From contig NZ_JHXV01000005.1 in assembly GCF_000621625.1 (NCBI RefSeq), forward strand, positions 276,519 through 340,518: a DNA stretch of 64,000 nucleotides, in the 5' to 3' direction. The position numbers and the translations under genes were made by a program. Below are positions 1 to 7,901 of this stretch, piece after piece; the first letter of the stretch is position 1; each line of letters starts with the position of its first letter. The DNA is from Crocinitomix catalasitica ATCC 23190 (GTDB taxonomy: Bacteria > Bacteroidota > Bacteroidia > Flavobacteriales_D > Crocinitomicaceae). Under the pieces are notes generated by a model. The model did not search any database. It was not told where the DNA came from and saw only the letters and a list, made by a program, of their open reading frames with translations.

Positions 1-1
1 T

Positions 2-55
2 CAAAAACAAATCGCTAATTTAAATGCTAGAATGAGTAAAATAAAACTAATCTAA
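2..55 (+). CDS. possible 3' end of an upstream gene (partial)
   Basis: An open frame enters from the left edge and runs 17 codons to a TAA at 53-55. The residues (ending in KIKLI) are polar and lysine-rich, like the C-terminal tail of a coiled-coil or DNA-binding protein. The other two forward frames close within about 30 bases. Too little is present to name it, and it may be chance. Confidence 0.25.
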   Translation, partial: QKQIANLNARMSKIKLI

Positions 56-170
56 AAGTGTTTAAAAAAAGTGATTTGTGGAAACGTTACTCAGAATTGA
101 CCCAAAAAGAATGGATAAAGAAATAATTAATCGATAAGGAGCAAGAAAAGCCCAAGATATTCCACTAGAA

Positions 171-929
171 GTGTTAGAGTTGCTTAATATCGGAAAAATT
201 GAGACGGTTAATTTAACGGAATGGTTGGCGATAGACCATTTAAAACTTATTGAAGCAAATTTTACAGAAATTGGAATTTCGCAAGAAAATATAAAACTCA
301 TTTCAGAAAAAGTAAAATATCAAAAAAAGCCTTCGACATTGAATACAATCAAATTAGTTGGCTCAGTGCTTTACGAATTATATTCTGATGATAAATTATT
401 TGATTCAATATTTGACAAATTGAGTTCTCACTTGTCTGACTCTATTCGCTGTTACGCACCGTATCTTAAATCTTTAAATCAAAATTTAAATATATCTGAA
501 AAGCTAAATCAATCTGAAAAGCTTATTGCAGATAACCATTTTGGAGTTCGAGAGGTGCTGTGGATGGCTTTACGACCGAAAATTGGTGAATATTTAGAAA
601 AATCTATCGAAATTTTAAGTAGTTGGACAAAAAGCGAAAATGAAAATATAAGACGCTTTACAACTGAAAGTACAAGACCGAGAGGTGTTTGGTATAAACA
701 CATTGAACAATTAAAGGAAAATCCAAAAATCGCATTACCTATTTTGGAAAATTTAAAGTCTGATAAATCAAAATATGTTCAAGATAGCGTTGGAAATTGG
801 TTGAATGATGCGAGTAAATCTGAACCAAGTTCTGTGATTGAATTATGTGAAAATTGGAAAAAGGAATCAACAACAAAAGAAACTGAAAAAATAATAAAAA
901 GAGCGAGAAGAACAATCGATAAAAAATAA
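171..929 (+). CDS. AlkD-like DNA alkylation repair protein, 5' end interrupted by a stop codon
   Basis: HEAT-like alpha-helical protein of the DNA alkylation repair (AlkD-related) family, expected to bind or excise alkylated bases. Recognisable family segments include a WMALRP block, RRFTTES.RPRG, a KYVQDSVGNWLNDASK block and the basic tail KIIKRARRT. The 252-residue reading starts at a GTG (171) with no obvious ribosome binding site. In the same frame an ATG at 111 reads MDKEIINR, then TAA (135-137), then GARKAQDIPLEV directly into the domain. Family members, as I remember them, begin with a similar NR(K)GAR segment, so the original start was probably 111 and one codon (likely AAA) has become TAA. 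The gene may be dead or may survive by starting at 171. It sits next to a decayed recombinase, consistent with an accessory location. Confidence 0.8.
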   Translation: MLELLNIGKIETVNLTEWLAIDHLKLIEANFTEIGISQENIKLISEKVKYQKKPSTLNTIKLVGSVLYELYSDDKLFDSIFDKLSSHLSDSIRCYAPYLKSLNQNLNISEKLNQSEKLIADNHFGVREVLWMALRPKIGEYLEKSIEILSSWTKSENENIRRFTTESTRPRGVWYKHIEQLKENPKIALPILENLKSDKSKYVQDSVGNWLNDASKSEPSSVIELCENWKKESTTKETEKIIKRARRTIDKK

Positions 930-1274
930 CTGCGAATAACTAAGATTCGACGCGCCGATAGGCCGGTAATCAATGGAGACCGCTGAATGTTGTGTTGACG
1001 GATCCGTTTGCTTCGACTTCGAATACCTCAGTGCAACTTAGAATAGGTAGAGTCATTTTTAGTCACTATGGATAAAACGAGAACTTTAGTGCTTATTTGG
1101 GTTTGATTGATGTATTGAAAACGGTTCGATATTTTGACTATTTAACACGTTTTTCTTTGGCTTTAATTCAATTTCGGTTCAAAACTGTTGATTTATTGAG
1201 ATTTTACTAATTTTTCGGCAATTGTTTTTCCAGCTCGCATTTGGAAGATTTTTAAGTGTTTAATAATCATTGGT
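930..1274. other. non-coding gap with a locally GC-richer block
   Basis: No credible gene was found. The stretch at about 945-1030 is visibly richer in G and C than its surroundings and contains CG-rich words such as CGCGCCGATAGGCCGG, with a small GCC-GATA-GGC hairpin. Loosely related words (ATTCGA and TTCGAAT, CTAAG and CTTAG) lie on the two sides of the block. It lies directly after the AlkD-like gene and could be a recombination-site remnant. It has no clear integron attC core sites. The rest is AT-rich and featureless. Confidence 0.4.
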
Positions 1275-1770
1275 TCATTCGTATTTACTTTTACATTCCT
1301 TTATTAACCACTTAATAGCTCATGTAGTAAGTGGTCTAAAAGCCCCTTTATTGGAGTTAACTGTTAAAAACATGCATTTGTGGATGCTCACTTTCAATGT
1401 ACTTTTATAATCCTCTTGCCAAGTGATCGCTAATGGGCACATATCGATCACTCAATCCTTTTTTCTGTCGAATGAGTACTGTTTTCCGATCAAAGTTAGC
1501 TTCACATAAACGTATGTCAAGTATTTCTTAACCTACTGTTTTATCGCAGTGTTACGTTGAAAGTGTTAAGCAGTGTTTAAATATGTTGGGGCATATAGCT
1601 GTAAGCTTTTACCTTCAATTTACTGAGAATGATAGGTAATTTTGTATCTCATTTTATCTATGGTAGCATCACTTTGTGACCAGCCATGTTTAAAACTTTA
1701 TAAAGTTCGCGAAGTCCAAAAATGATATGCTTAAAAAACCTCACAGAAGGAGTTTTATGTAAATGTTGAC
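1275..1770 (-). pseudogene. decayed tyrosine recombinase (phage-integrase family)
   Basis: Three blocks of the minus strand read as consecutive parts of a site-specific tyrosine recombinase, separated by stops and frame changes. Block 1 (1768-1661) includes FGLRELYKVLNMAG, typical of the end of the SAM-like core-binding domain. Block 2 (1515-1406) includes DRKTVLIRQKKG and DRYVPISDHLARGL, the beta-sheet region with the catalytic Lys in integrases. Block 3 (about 1343-1275) includes AIKWLIKEC. A LPIILSK block between 1 and 2 is also in family order. Nothing resembling the C-terminal HxLRH..GH..Y catalytic boxes remains. The style resembles the integrases that accompany IS91-like elements in Bacteroidota (from memory, not searched). 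It is clearly non-functional. Confidence 0.72.
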
Positions 1771-1800
1771 AATGAAAAAGTTAGTCGTTAATTGTAAAGT

Positions 1801-2144
1801 TTCACAACATTGTTGATCGCTGTTTACTCAGTTTTTAAAACACTATCAAATCCTTGCGCCTCCCTTAAAGCAACTTCAAGTTTGGTTTTACTTTTTTTTA
1901 TACATTATCTTAATTTTTAGTTCTATTAAAAGTAAGAATTGTATTATTTTAGCATGGAATGTCTCTGTACGTAAGAGGGGATTTGTTCAACAATGGCTAT
2001 AATTGATATGGGATTTGGTACTTAAACCAAAGTTTAAAGCTTTAAACTGAGTCCTCCAACTCTTATGATTTGGATTTTTTATTAAATTCTTTTCACCTTT
2101 GCAAGTCAATGATTATTCATTTTTTTACTAATGTAATTTTTTAA
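1801..2144. other. AT-rich intergenic region upstream of the AraC regulator
   Basis: No gene is supported here. The right part leads into the AraC-family gene. The left part may hold the eroded N-terminal region of the adjacent recombinase remnant (minus strand, up to about 1860), but no readable block remains. I see no clear TAnnTTTG promoter or terminator. Confidence 0.4.
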
Positions 2145-2149
2145 AGGAG
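2145..2149 (+). promoter_or_regulatory. Shine-Dalgarno-like AGGAG of the AraC regulator
   Basis: AGGAG lies 9 bases before the ATG at 2159. Strong Shine-Dalgarno sequences are uncommon in Bacteroidota, and most genes in this window lack one, so it stands out. It supports the chosen start codon. Confidence 0.5.
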
Positions 2150-2158
2150 CAATTAAAA

Positions 2159-3034
2159 ATGCAACAATATCAATTAAGTATTATACAGGAAAACTTCCCG
2201 TTTGAGATATATACTTTGCCAGATTACATTGAACAACGAGGAGAAGACATAAGGGTTTCACATACGCAGAACTTTTATCAAATAATTTGGTTTAAGTCTG
2301 GTATGGGTTTATATACGGTAGATTTTAATGAATACAAAGTCTTTGAAAATGCTTTATTCTTTATTGCAAAAAATCAAGTTCATTCTTTTAAATCTTTAAA
2401 CAAATGTGATGGTATTGTTATTAATTTCGAAGAGTCATTTTTAGTCCAAAAAGATAATGATGTCGATTTTTTCTTAAAATGTAATTTATTCAACAATCCT
2501 TATCAAACTCCATCTTGTTGTATTGGTAGTGGTTGGGAATACAAGCTAGACGAGTATATTTCTCAAATGAGATTAGAACTTGCTGAAAAAAAATCTTACG
2601 GAAGAGAAGAATTACTTCGGTTATATTTAAAAGCATTTCTTATTCAGGTACAGCGAAGAAAACACCAGCTTGAAAAGTTAGATAGCGGTCGAAATCCTTT
2701 TCCTGATAATGAAAAGAGAAATTTGTTAATAAAGTTTATAAATGCAGTAGAGGATAATTTTAATAAAAACCTCACAGTCAGCCAATATTCAGCCTTACTA
2801 AATGTTTCAACCCGAACGCTTTCTAACTTAACATTACAGCTCTTACAAAAACGGCCCAAACAAATTTTACAAGAACGTAAAATTTTAGAATCAAAAAGAT
2901 TGCTTATCCACTCGGATATATCTGTTAAAGAGATAGCGTATAGAATAGGCTTTAAAGACCCCGCATATTTTTTCCGATATTTCAAAAAGCACGCTGAAAT
3001 TTCACCTATCAATTTCCGAAAATCTATTCGATAA
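2159..3034 (+). CDS. AraC family transcriptional regulator
   Basis: 291-residue regulator with the usual two-part layout. The N-terminal part (about 25-160) has a cupin-like ligand-binding pattern (FYQIIWFKSGMG, then FFIAKNQVHSF). The C-terminal part (about 195-290) has paired helix-turn-helix motifs, with NVSTRTLSNLTLQL and the family signature KEIAYRIGFKDPAYFFRYFKK. A DNA-binding activator or repressor in the cytoplasm. It lies 83 bases ahead of two OsmC-fold genes and a DsbA-like gene in the same orientation, so these are its likeliest targets. The inducer cannot be told from the sequence. Confidence 0.92.
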   Translation: MQQYQLSIIQENFPFEIYTLPDYIEQRGEDIRVSHTQNFYQIIWFKSGMGLYTVDFNEYKVFENALFFIAKNQVHSFKSLNKCDGIVINFEESFLVQKDNDVDFFLKCNLFNNPYQTPSCCIGSGWEYKLDEYISQMRLELAEKKSYGREELLRLYLKAFLIQVQRRKHQLEKLDSGRNPFPDNEKRNLLIKFINAVEDNFNKNLTVSQYSALLNVSTRTLSNLTLQLLQKRPKQILQERKILESKRLLIHSDISVKEIAYRIGFKDPAYFFRYFKKHAEISPINFRKSIR

Positions 3035-3083
3035 GTACAGTCTATTTTCAGTTTTGTCCATTTATTTATTTTTTAATACGAGT

Positions 3084-3091
3084 TAACTTTG
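3084..3091 (+). promoter_or_regulatory. probable -7 box (TAACTTTG) for the OsmC module
   Basis: TAACTTTG matches the Bacteroidota -7 consensus TAnnTTTG and lies 26 bases before the ATG at 3118. A TTTG at 3053-3056 is 27 bases upstream, longer than the usual 17-23 spacing. Only the -7 half is convincing. It implies that 3118-4870 can be transcribed separately from the AraC gene. Confidence 0.45.
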
Positions 3092-3117
3092 CCAGTATAA
3101 AATTAAAGTTAACAGTT

Positions 3118-3654
3118 ATGATAAACAATCTAAATTTAAAAGCATTACAAGACTATATTGACCTTGTAAAAAGCAATAGTTCTGAGGCAGTAGCTACTTT
3201 TGGCGTTACTGCCAATTGGCAAGATGGTGTTGCTACCGAAATAACACCCCATAGTAAAAAGGTTGGGTCAAAAAAAATAATTACACAATTTAAGTATTTG
3301 ATAGATGAACCTTTAGAATTACTTGGCAATGACAAGAATCCTAATCCTCAGGATTATATTCTTGGCGGCATGGCTGGCTGTATGATGGTTGGATTTGTAG
3401 CTGGAGCATCAGGAAAAGGTATAGAATTAAGAAATGTACAATTAGATATTATTGGGGAATTAGATCTTAGAGGATTTTTAAATCTAGACCCTGATGTAAA
3501 CGTTGGTTTTGAAAAGTTACAATTCAACTTTAAAGTTGAAGGAAGCGGAACACAAGACCAGTATGATGAAATTATAGAACATGTCAGAAAATTCTCTCCA
3601 GGCTATCAAACTATACTAAATCCTGTAAAAATTTTAACAAATAAAGAGGTTTAG
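3118..3654 (+). CDS. OsmC family protein (single-cysteine variant)
   Basis: 178-residue OsmC/Ohr-fold protein; the family reduces organic hydroperoxides or binds acyl thiols. Family signs are the NPQDYILGGMAGCMM segment at about 76-90, which starts the central helix, and C88 at the position of the peroxidatic cysteine. The second, C-terminal cysteine expected in a C-P-V setting is missing: the matching segment reads RKFSPGYQTI. Classical two-cysteine peroxidase chemistry is therefore doubtful. It is followed after 32 bases by a second OsmC-fold gene and then a DsbA-like gene. Substrate unknown. Confidence 0.85.
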   Translation: MINNLNLKALQDYIDLVKSNSSEAVATFGVTANWQDGVATEITPHSKKVGSKKIITQFKYLIDEPLELLGNDKNPNPQDYILGGMAGCMMVGFVAGASGKGIELRNVQLDIIGELDLRGFLNLDPDVNVGFEKLQFNFKVEGSGTQDQYDEIIEHVRKFSPGYQTILNPVKILTNKEV

Positions 3655-3686
3655 TATTTACTTAAAAGAACATAATAACTAAAGTA

Positions 3687-4100
3687 ATGGGTAAAACAAT
3701 AAATGTAAAATATGTTGGGAAAGACTCTTCCTCAATACACACCTCTTTAAACGAAGCTACTCTTAAAATATATAATATAGACCATTCACCTATAGATTTA
3801 TTAATCAGTTCTTATGCTTCAAGTTTAATGGAGACAGTGGATTGCGAAGCAAGAAAGCAAGGTTTTGAAAGCACAGTGACAAAATGCGAAATTTCTTATG
3901 AAATGAGTGATGATGATTCTAGAATAAATTCTTGTTCAATCTTCTTATTTTTTGAAGAAGATTTTGATGTAAAAAAGGAAAATATTTTAGAAACAGCATC
4001 CAAAACAAAATGTCCAGTTGGGAAAAACCTCTCTTCTGATATAAAAAAGTCTTTTCGTTTTTTTTATAAGACTATGTCTAAGGCTTGCTTCCACAAATAA
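3687..4100 (+). CDS. OsmC-like protein (second cysteine only)
   Basis: 137-residue protein of the OsmC superfamily. The central-helix segment SPIDLLISSYASSLMETVD (34-52) matches the usual P-x-(E/D)-L-L-L-A-A-L-G-x-C pattern but has serine (S46) where the first cysteine belongs. The second motif, KTKCPVGKNL with C109, is intact. Its upstream neighbour has the reverse pattern. Other cysteines (C53, C67, C83) are not at canonical sites. It is probably co-transcribed with both neighbours. Assigned from fold-like motifs only. Confidence 0.72.
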   Translation: MGKTINVKYVGKDSSSIHTSLNEATLKIYNIDHSPIDLLISSYASSLMETVDCEARKQGFESTVTKCEISYEMSDDDSRINSCSIFLFFEEDFDVKKENILETASKTKCPVGKNLSSDIKKSFRFFYKTMSKACFHK

Positions 4101-4168
4101 AATATGATGCAAAATTAAGTATAGGGAAGAAAAACCTTAATGTAAAGTAACAATAAAATAAATTGACA

Positions 4169-4870
4169 ATGAAAGTACAAATATGGTCGGACGTTATGTG
4201 TCCCTTTTGCTATATAGCAAAGAATAATTTTGAAAAGGCATTATTGCAGCTACCTTTTGCCAAAGAAGTTGAGGTCGAATGGAAAAGTTTTCAGTTGGAT
4301 CCAGAACTAAAAGATACTTCTGAAAATATGACTTTTGGACAGTATTTAATGCATAGTAAGGGTTTTTCAGTCCAAAAAAAAGATGAATTTCTTCAACAAT
4401 TAACAGATATGGGAAGAAATTCAGGTGTGAATTTTGATTTTGATAAAACATTTGTTGCTAATACCTTTCAAGCCCATAAACTATTGCATCTTGCAAAAAA
4501 ATATGGAATGGATAATAAAATGGAAGAATTATTGTTTCAGGCCTTATTTGAAACAGGGAAAAACATTGCTGATAACCAGCTCTTAATATCTTTTGCAGAG
4601 CAACTTTGTATAGACAAAGATGAAGCGCAAGAAGTTCTTCTTTCAAATAAGTTAGACTATGCCGTAAAGCAAGATTTTGAGGAAGCAAAAAATATTGGGA
4701 TATCAGGAGTCCCATATTTTGTTTTAGATAATAAATACGCTATATCAGGTGCTCAACCTGTTGAAGCGTTTTTCTCCGCTTTAACACAGAATTACCGTGA
4801 AACTAAGAAGCCTTTAGAAAACTCTGGTGAAAATAATGGTTCTTGTACAACTGATGAGTGTTTACTGTAG
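4169..4870 (+). CDS. DsbA family oxidoreductase (FrnE-like)
   Basis: 233-residue thioredoxin-fold protein of the DsbA/FrnE (2-hydroxychromene-2-carboxylate isomerase-like) group. The redox site is CPFC (C11 to C14), directly after strand one, and the cis-proline loop reads GVPYFVLD near residue 185. The helical insertion between them has the usual FrnE length. No signal peptide, so it is cytoplasmic. I chose ATG 4169; an in-frame TTG six bases earlier is less likely. Lying last in the run after two OsmC-fold genes, it probably takes part in cytoplasmic thiol redox or polyketide-like isomerisation. The C-terminus carries two more cysteines (CTTDEC), a possible metal or redox tail. Confidence 0.88.
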   Translation: MKVQIWSDVMCPFCYIAKNNFEKALLQLPFAKEVEVEWKSFQLDPELKDTSENMTFGQYLMHSKGFSVQKKDEFLQQLTDMGRNSGVNFDFDKTFVANTFQAHKLLHLAKKYGMDNKMEELLFQALFETGKNIADNQLLISFAEQLCIDKDEAQEVLLSNKLDYAVKQDFEEAKNIGISGVPYFVLDNKYAISGAQPVEAFFSALTQNYRETKKPLENSGENNGSCTTDECLL

Positions 4871-4899
4871 AATTAAACTTCTATATTTACCAATAAAAA

Positions 4900-4940
4900 A
4901 AAGAGGCTGTCCAGAAAGTAATTTCAGACAGCTTTTTTAT
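4900..4940 (+). terminator. rho-independent terminator
   Basis: GCTGTC (4906-4911) pairs with GACAGC (4927-4932) around a 15-base loop, followed directly by a run of seven T. It ends the OsmC/OsmC/DsbA transcript. Confidence 0.75.
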
Positions 4941-5061
4941 ATTTCACCTGATAAGTTCAAAAGTTTGATAAGATTTTTTGAGTTCTGTACAGGTTTATTA
5001 TACGGAGTATTTTTAGCTTTTTTTACTAATCTACATTAAAAACGAGCTTTCTGTCCATTAC

Positions 5062-5595
5062 CTAGACATACAGTCCCCTGTGTGATAACATTATGTTTGC
5101 ACTTAAACTCCATTTATTAAGTGAATAGCCAAAAGAATGATTTGTTCCATAATCAAAAAAACTAGTGCTAAATTCATGCTTTACATCAACATTTAATCCT
5201 GTTTTTTTGAAACTACTCTTAGTTTTTAAACGTGAGACACCAATAAATGGTTCAATCCCAATAAAAAAACCTTTTGATTTAAAGGGGTAATACTGAAAGT
5301 CTGTCAATATAGAGAATCCACTCGAACGATAAAGCTGTTCGTCACCTAGGGATGTCGCATCTTTTTTAAACTTCAGATTAAAAGTTCGTAAACCAATTCC
5401 AGCATGAGCTTCGAAGTGATTCGTTTTAAATATTTCCTTTTTTGCTCTGATCATAAACCCAGTTGGTTTAAAAAAGAGGAGAGATTGTGTGGTAAATTCA
5501 AATTTAGTTTTTGATATAAACGACGTTTTATTAATTTGTTGTCCAAATGAAAATTGTTCTATTAGACAAAATGTAAATAATATAAATTTTTTCAT
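5062..5595 (-). CDS. small outer-membrane beta-barrel-like protein
   Basis: 177 residues. A signal peptide (MKKFILFTFCLIEQFSFGQ) is followed by alternating hydrophobic and aromatic strands rich in Phe, Gly and Tyr (for example GFFIGIEPFIGVSRL and FEAHAGIGLRTFNL), as in small outer-membrane barrels. No specific family is recognised. It follows the esterase gene by four bases and is probably co-transcribed with it. Confidence 0.6.
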   Translation of the reverse strand: MKKFILFTFCLIEQFSFGQQINKTSFISKTKFEFTTQSLLFFKPTGFMIRAKKEIFKTNHFEAHAGIGLRTFNLKFKKDATSLGDEQLYRSSGFSILTDFQYYPFKSKGFFIGIEPFIGVSRLKTKSSFKKTGLNVDVKHEFSTSFFDYGTNHSFGYSLNKWSLSANIMLSHRGLYV

Positions 5596-5599
5596 GATA

Positions 5600-6389
5600 T
5601 TATTTTAAGATGAAATTTAAACCATTGATGAAACCAGTAGATTGTGTATTATTATGTCCACTTTTATTTATTAATTCAGTTTTTATTTTAAAATCACCAT
5701 ATCCCCTATTTTCCAAAATATCCCTAAATGCTATAAACTGTGCGGTAGCCTCAAGGTCTCCAGTTCCAAAATAAAGTTTAGTAGATAAAGAATCATTCTT
5801 TAAAAAATACTCTTGCTCTAAATCAAACAAGTAACTATCTCCATAAAAAAGGGATGTACTAACAGCTATATAGTTGTCGAAAGGAGATTCTATTTGGTCT
5901 TGAAGCATTGCGTATAAACAAAAGTATCCGCCTAAAGAATGTCCATAAATAGAACGTTCTATGGGTTTTATTTTCAAATCAACCTCTATATGAGGCACAA
6001 GTTCATCTTTAAAAAAAAGAATGAATTTATTAGCTCCACCATAGCCAACAGAACCTCCCATAGGAAAGTCTTTCTTATGTTCTGGAAAAGTAAAGTCTGT
6101 ATCTCTTTCATCTCGATTTTTGTACGATACACTCACTAACACAACGTTCTTACGATATTTAGAATTGATGATGGAAAAAAATTCATTTTGATAATTTTTT
6201 CCATCTAAGAAATATACAGTTTGATATTTCTTAGTATCATCAAAATTTTCAGGATATAAAACCGTAATATCATAATCAAATCCAGTATGAACGGATAAAA
6301 TATTAAAATTGTTTTTTTTTTTAGGTAACTTTCTCCTTTTTACAGCTTATGAAAAAGAAAATTAACAAAAAGATTGTGATTAATTTCAT
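5600..6389 (-). pseudogene. lipoprotein alpha/beta-hydrolase (putative esterase), frameshifted near the 5' end
   Basis: The domain frame (open from about 6340 down to 5600) codes for an enterochelin-esterase-like serine hydrolase. It contains YDITVLYPENFDD, the oxyanion-side VYFLDGKN, the nucleophile elbow GHSLGG (YGHSLGGYFCLYA) and a late SGHNN with the probable catalytic His. The only ATG-led N-terminus (6389) lies in another frame. It reads a lipoprotein signal ending FFFISC-KKEKVT and then stops at TAA where an 11-base A run begins. A one-base change in or just before that run would join the two. Without it, only a GTG at 6142 (180 residues) opens the domain frame, and that lacks the first strands. 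Decayed gene, programmed shift or sequencing error are all possible. Confidence 0.75.
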
Positions 6390-6596
6390 GTTTATTTCGA
6401 TTATTTAATTTGAGTACAAATCACAACAATTTAAAGGTAAACAAAAACATATTTAAGTTGAATTAATGAAATTTTCTTTTTGAATAAGGAAATATTACGA
6501 TGAATTTAGAGTTGATTCTTTTGTATATTTCTCACATGCAATTATCTTTATAATTGTGCGTTTATTGAAAATAAGTAGCAATTTAATACGAAGTAA

Positions 6597-7181
6597 TTGG
6601 AGACTAGAATTATAAAATTTCTTTCAAAATATACTGTATTTTCTAAACATTTAGAGAAAGCAATCAGGGAAAACACTTTTTTTAAAGTGTTTGAAAAAGG
6701 AACTGTTTTACTTAAGGAAGGTGATCATTCGAATGAATGTTACTTTATTTTAAATGGTTGCATTCGAAGTTACTTTTATAAAGATGGTGAAGAAATTACG
6801 AATGAATTTTATACTGAAGAGCAAGTAGTTGCACCTACAAATTACGGGAAAGGAACCCCTTCCACTTTTTACTTAGAATGTACGGAAGAAGTAATAGCAA
6901 GTATAGGTAATCCAGTTCTAGAAAAGGAAACATTTCAAAAATACCCTGAGCTTGAATCATTATCGAGAGTTATTGCTGAAGCAATGATTGCAAAGCATCA
7001 AGAAACTTTTGCAGAATTTAAATCATCCAATCCAGAGGAAAGATATATGAATATGCTAAAAACAAGACCAGACTTAATAAACAGAGTAGCACATTACCAA
7101 TTAGCTAGTTACCTAGGTGTGAAACCAGAGTCACTTAGTCGAATTCGCAAGAGGATACTTAAAAAAAATGATTTATCTTAA
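6597..7181 (+). CDS. Crp/Fnr family transcriptional regulator
   Basis: 194 residues. A cyclic-nucleotide-binding-type beta-roll (about 20-115; KGTVLLKEGD, then CYFILNGCIRSYF) is followed by a C-terminal winged-helix signature (YQLASYLGVKPESLSRIRKRI, 147-167). The phosphate-binding cassette of true cAMP binders is not evident, so the effector is unknown. The start is a TTG at 6597, immediately after an in-frame TAA. No ATG exists until deep in the protein, so TTG is the only full-length option. It precedes a DUF4386 membrane gene by 57 bases, an arrangement I have seen in other Bacteroidota. Confidence 0.88.
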   Translation: METRIIKFLSKYTVFSKHLEKAIRENTFFKVFEKGTVLLKEGDHSNECYFILNGCIRSYFYKDGEEITNEFYTEEQVVAPTNYGKGTPSTFYLECTEEVIASIGNPVLEKETFQKYPELESLSRVIAEAMIAKHQETFAEFKSSNPEERYMNMLKTRPDLINRVAHYQLASYLGVKPESLSRIRKRILKKNDLS

Positions 7182-7213
7182 CTAAAGTCAATGAAAAAGA
7201 AATAACCCTGTTC

Positions 7214-7230
7214 TATTTTTGTACAAAAAA
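7214..7230 (+). promoter_or_regulatory. palindrome overlapping a TATTTTTG box before the DUF4386 gene
   Basis: TTTTTGTACAAAAA (7216-7229) is a perfect inverted repeat, followed by a second AGTACAAAAA copy that runs into the start codon. TATTTTTG (7214-7221) matches the -7 consensus and is overlapped by the palindrome, which fits an operator, possibly for the adjacent Crp/Fnr protein. No convincing -33 box was seen. Confidence 0.4.
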
Positions 7231-7238
7231 GTACAAAA

Positions 7239-7901
7239 ATGAATAATACTATAATTTCACGGAAGTATAAGGCATCAGGAATCTTAATCCTTATGGGAAT
7301 TATAATAGGTGTTTTAAGTATAATTCCCTCGTTAGAGGACCACAATTTCATTACTGAAGTTAGTAGAAATAAAAATCAAGTATTATTTGGAGCAACACTT
7401 CAATTTTTTCTTGTACCCGTTTATATCGGTTTTTCATTGGTACTATATCCTTTATTAAAACAATATAACAAGTCCTTGTCAATTGGATTTGTTGGCTTTC
7501 GGATCATGGCGGGTACTTTCCAGCTTTTTGGTATAATGATACTACCTCTTTTCATCCTTTTAAGTCAAAGATATGTAACGGCTAATCCTTTGGATTTAGG
7601 ATTCTATGAATTTATAGGTGAATCATTATGTTTGGTCCGCGACTTAACAAATCATTTGGGAGTTATTCTGGCGACAGGTTTGGGAAATGTTCTTTTCTAT
7701 TCTATTTTATTTAAAGCAAGACTAATTCCAAAATGGCTTTCAATATGGGGTTTTGTTGGAAATGGTTTATTAATGATAGCTAGCTTTTTTTTACTTTTTG
7801 AATTATTAGAGGTAGTTTCTATTGAATATGGTTTGCTGTCAAGCCCACTTGTTTTACAGGAAATAATTCTTGCAGTTTGGTTACTCAGAAAAAAAGGTTA
7901 A
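7239..7901 (+). CDS. DUF4386 family integral membrane protein
   Basis: 220 residues with about six hydrophobic segments (near 15-33, 50-72, 82-106, 135-155, 165-188, 198-215). The short motifs AGTFQLFG, HLGVILATGLGN and KARLIPKWLSIWG are typical of DUF4386. Located in the inner membrane; no biochemical function is known for the family. The neighbouring Crp/Fnr gene and the operator-like palindrome suggest that regulator controls it. Confidence 0.85.
   Translation: MNNTIISRKYKASGILILMGIIIGVLSIIPSLEDHNFITEVSRNKNQVLFGATLQFFLVPVYIGFSLVLYPLLKQYNKSLSIGFVGFRIMAGTFQLFGIMILPLFILLSQRYVTANPLDLGFYEFIGESLCLVRDLTNHLGVILATGLGNVLFYSILFKARLIPKWLSIWGFVGNGLLMIASFFLLFELLEVVSIEYGLLSSPLVLQEIILAVWLLRKKG

Noticed and set aside
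930..1100. Integron attC site after the AlkD-like gene
   Set aside because: No GTTRRRY/RYYYAAC core pair with correct spacing was found; only loose inverted words.
1201..1270. 25-residue minus-strand peptide in the empty gap
   Set aside because: Short, no homology recognised, and within a region otherwise explained by a decayed integrase.
4827..5039. 70-codon plus-strand frame after the DsbA-like gene
   Set aside because: It begins inside the DsbA-like gene and runs through the terminator hairpin, with no protein-like motif.
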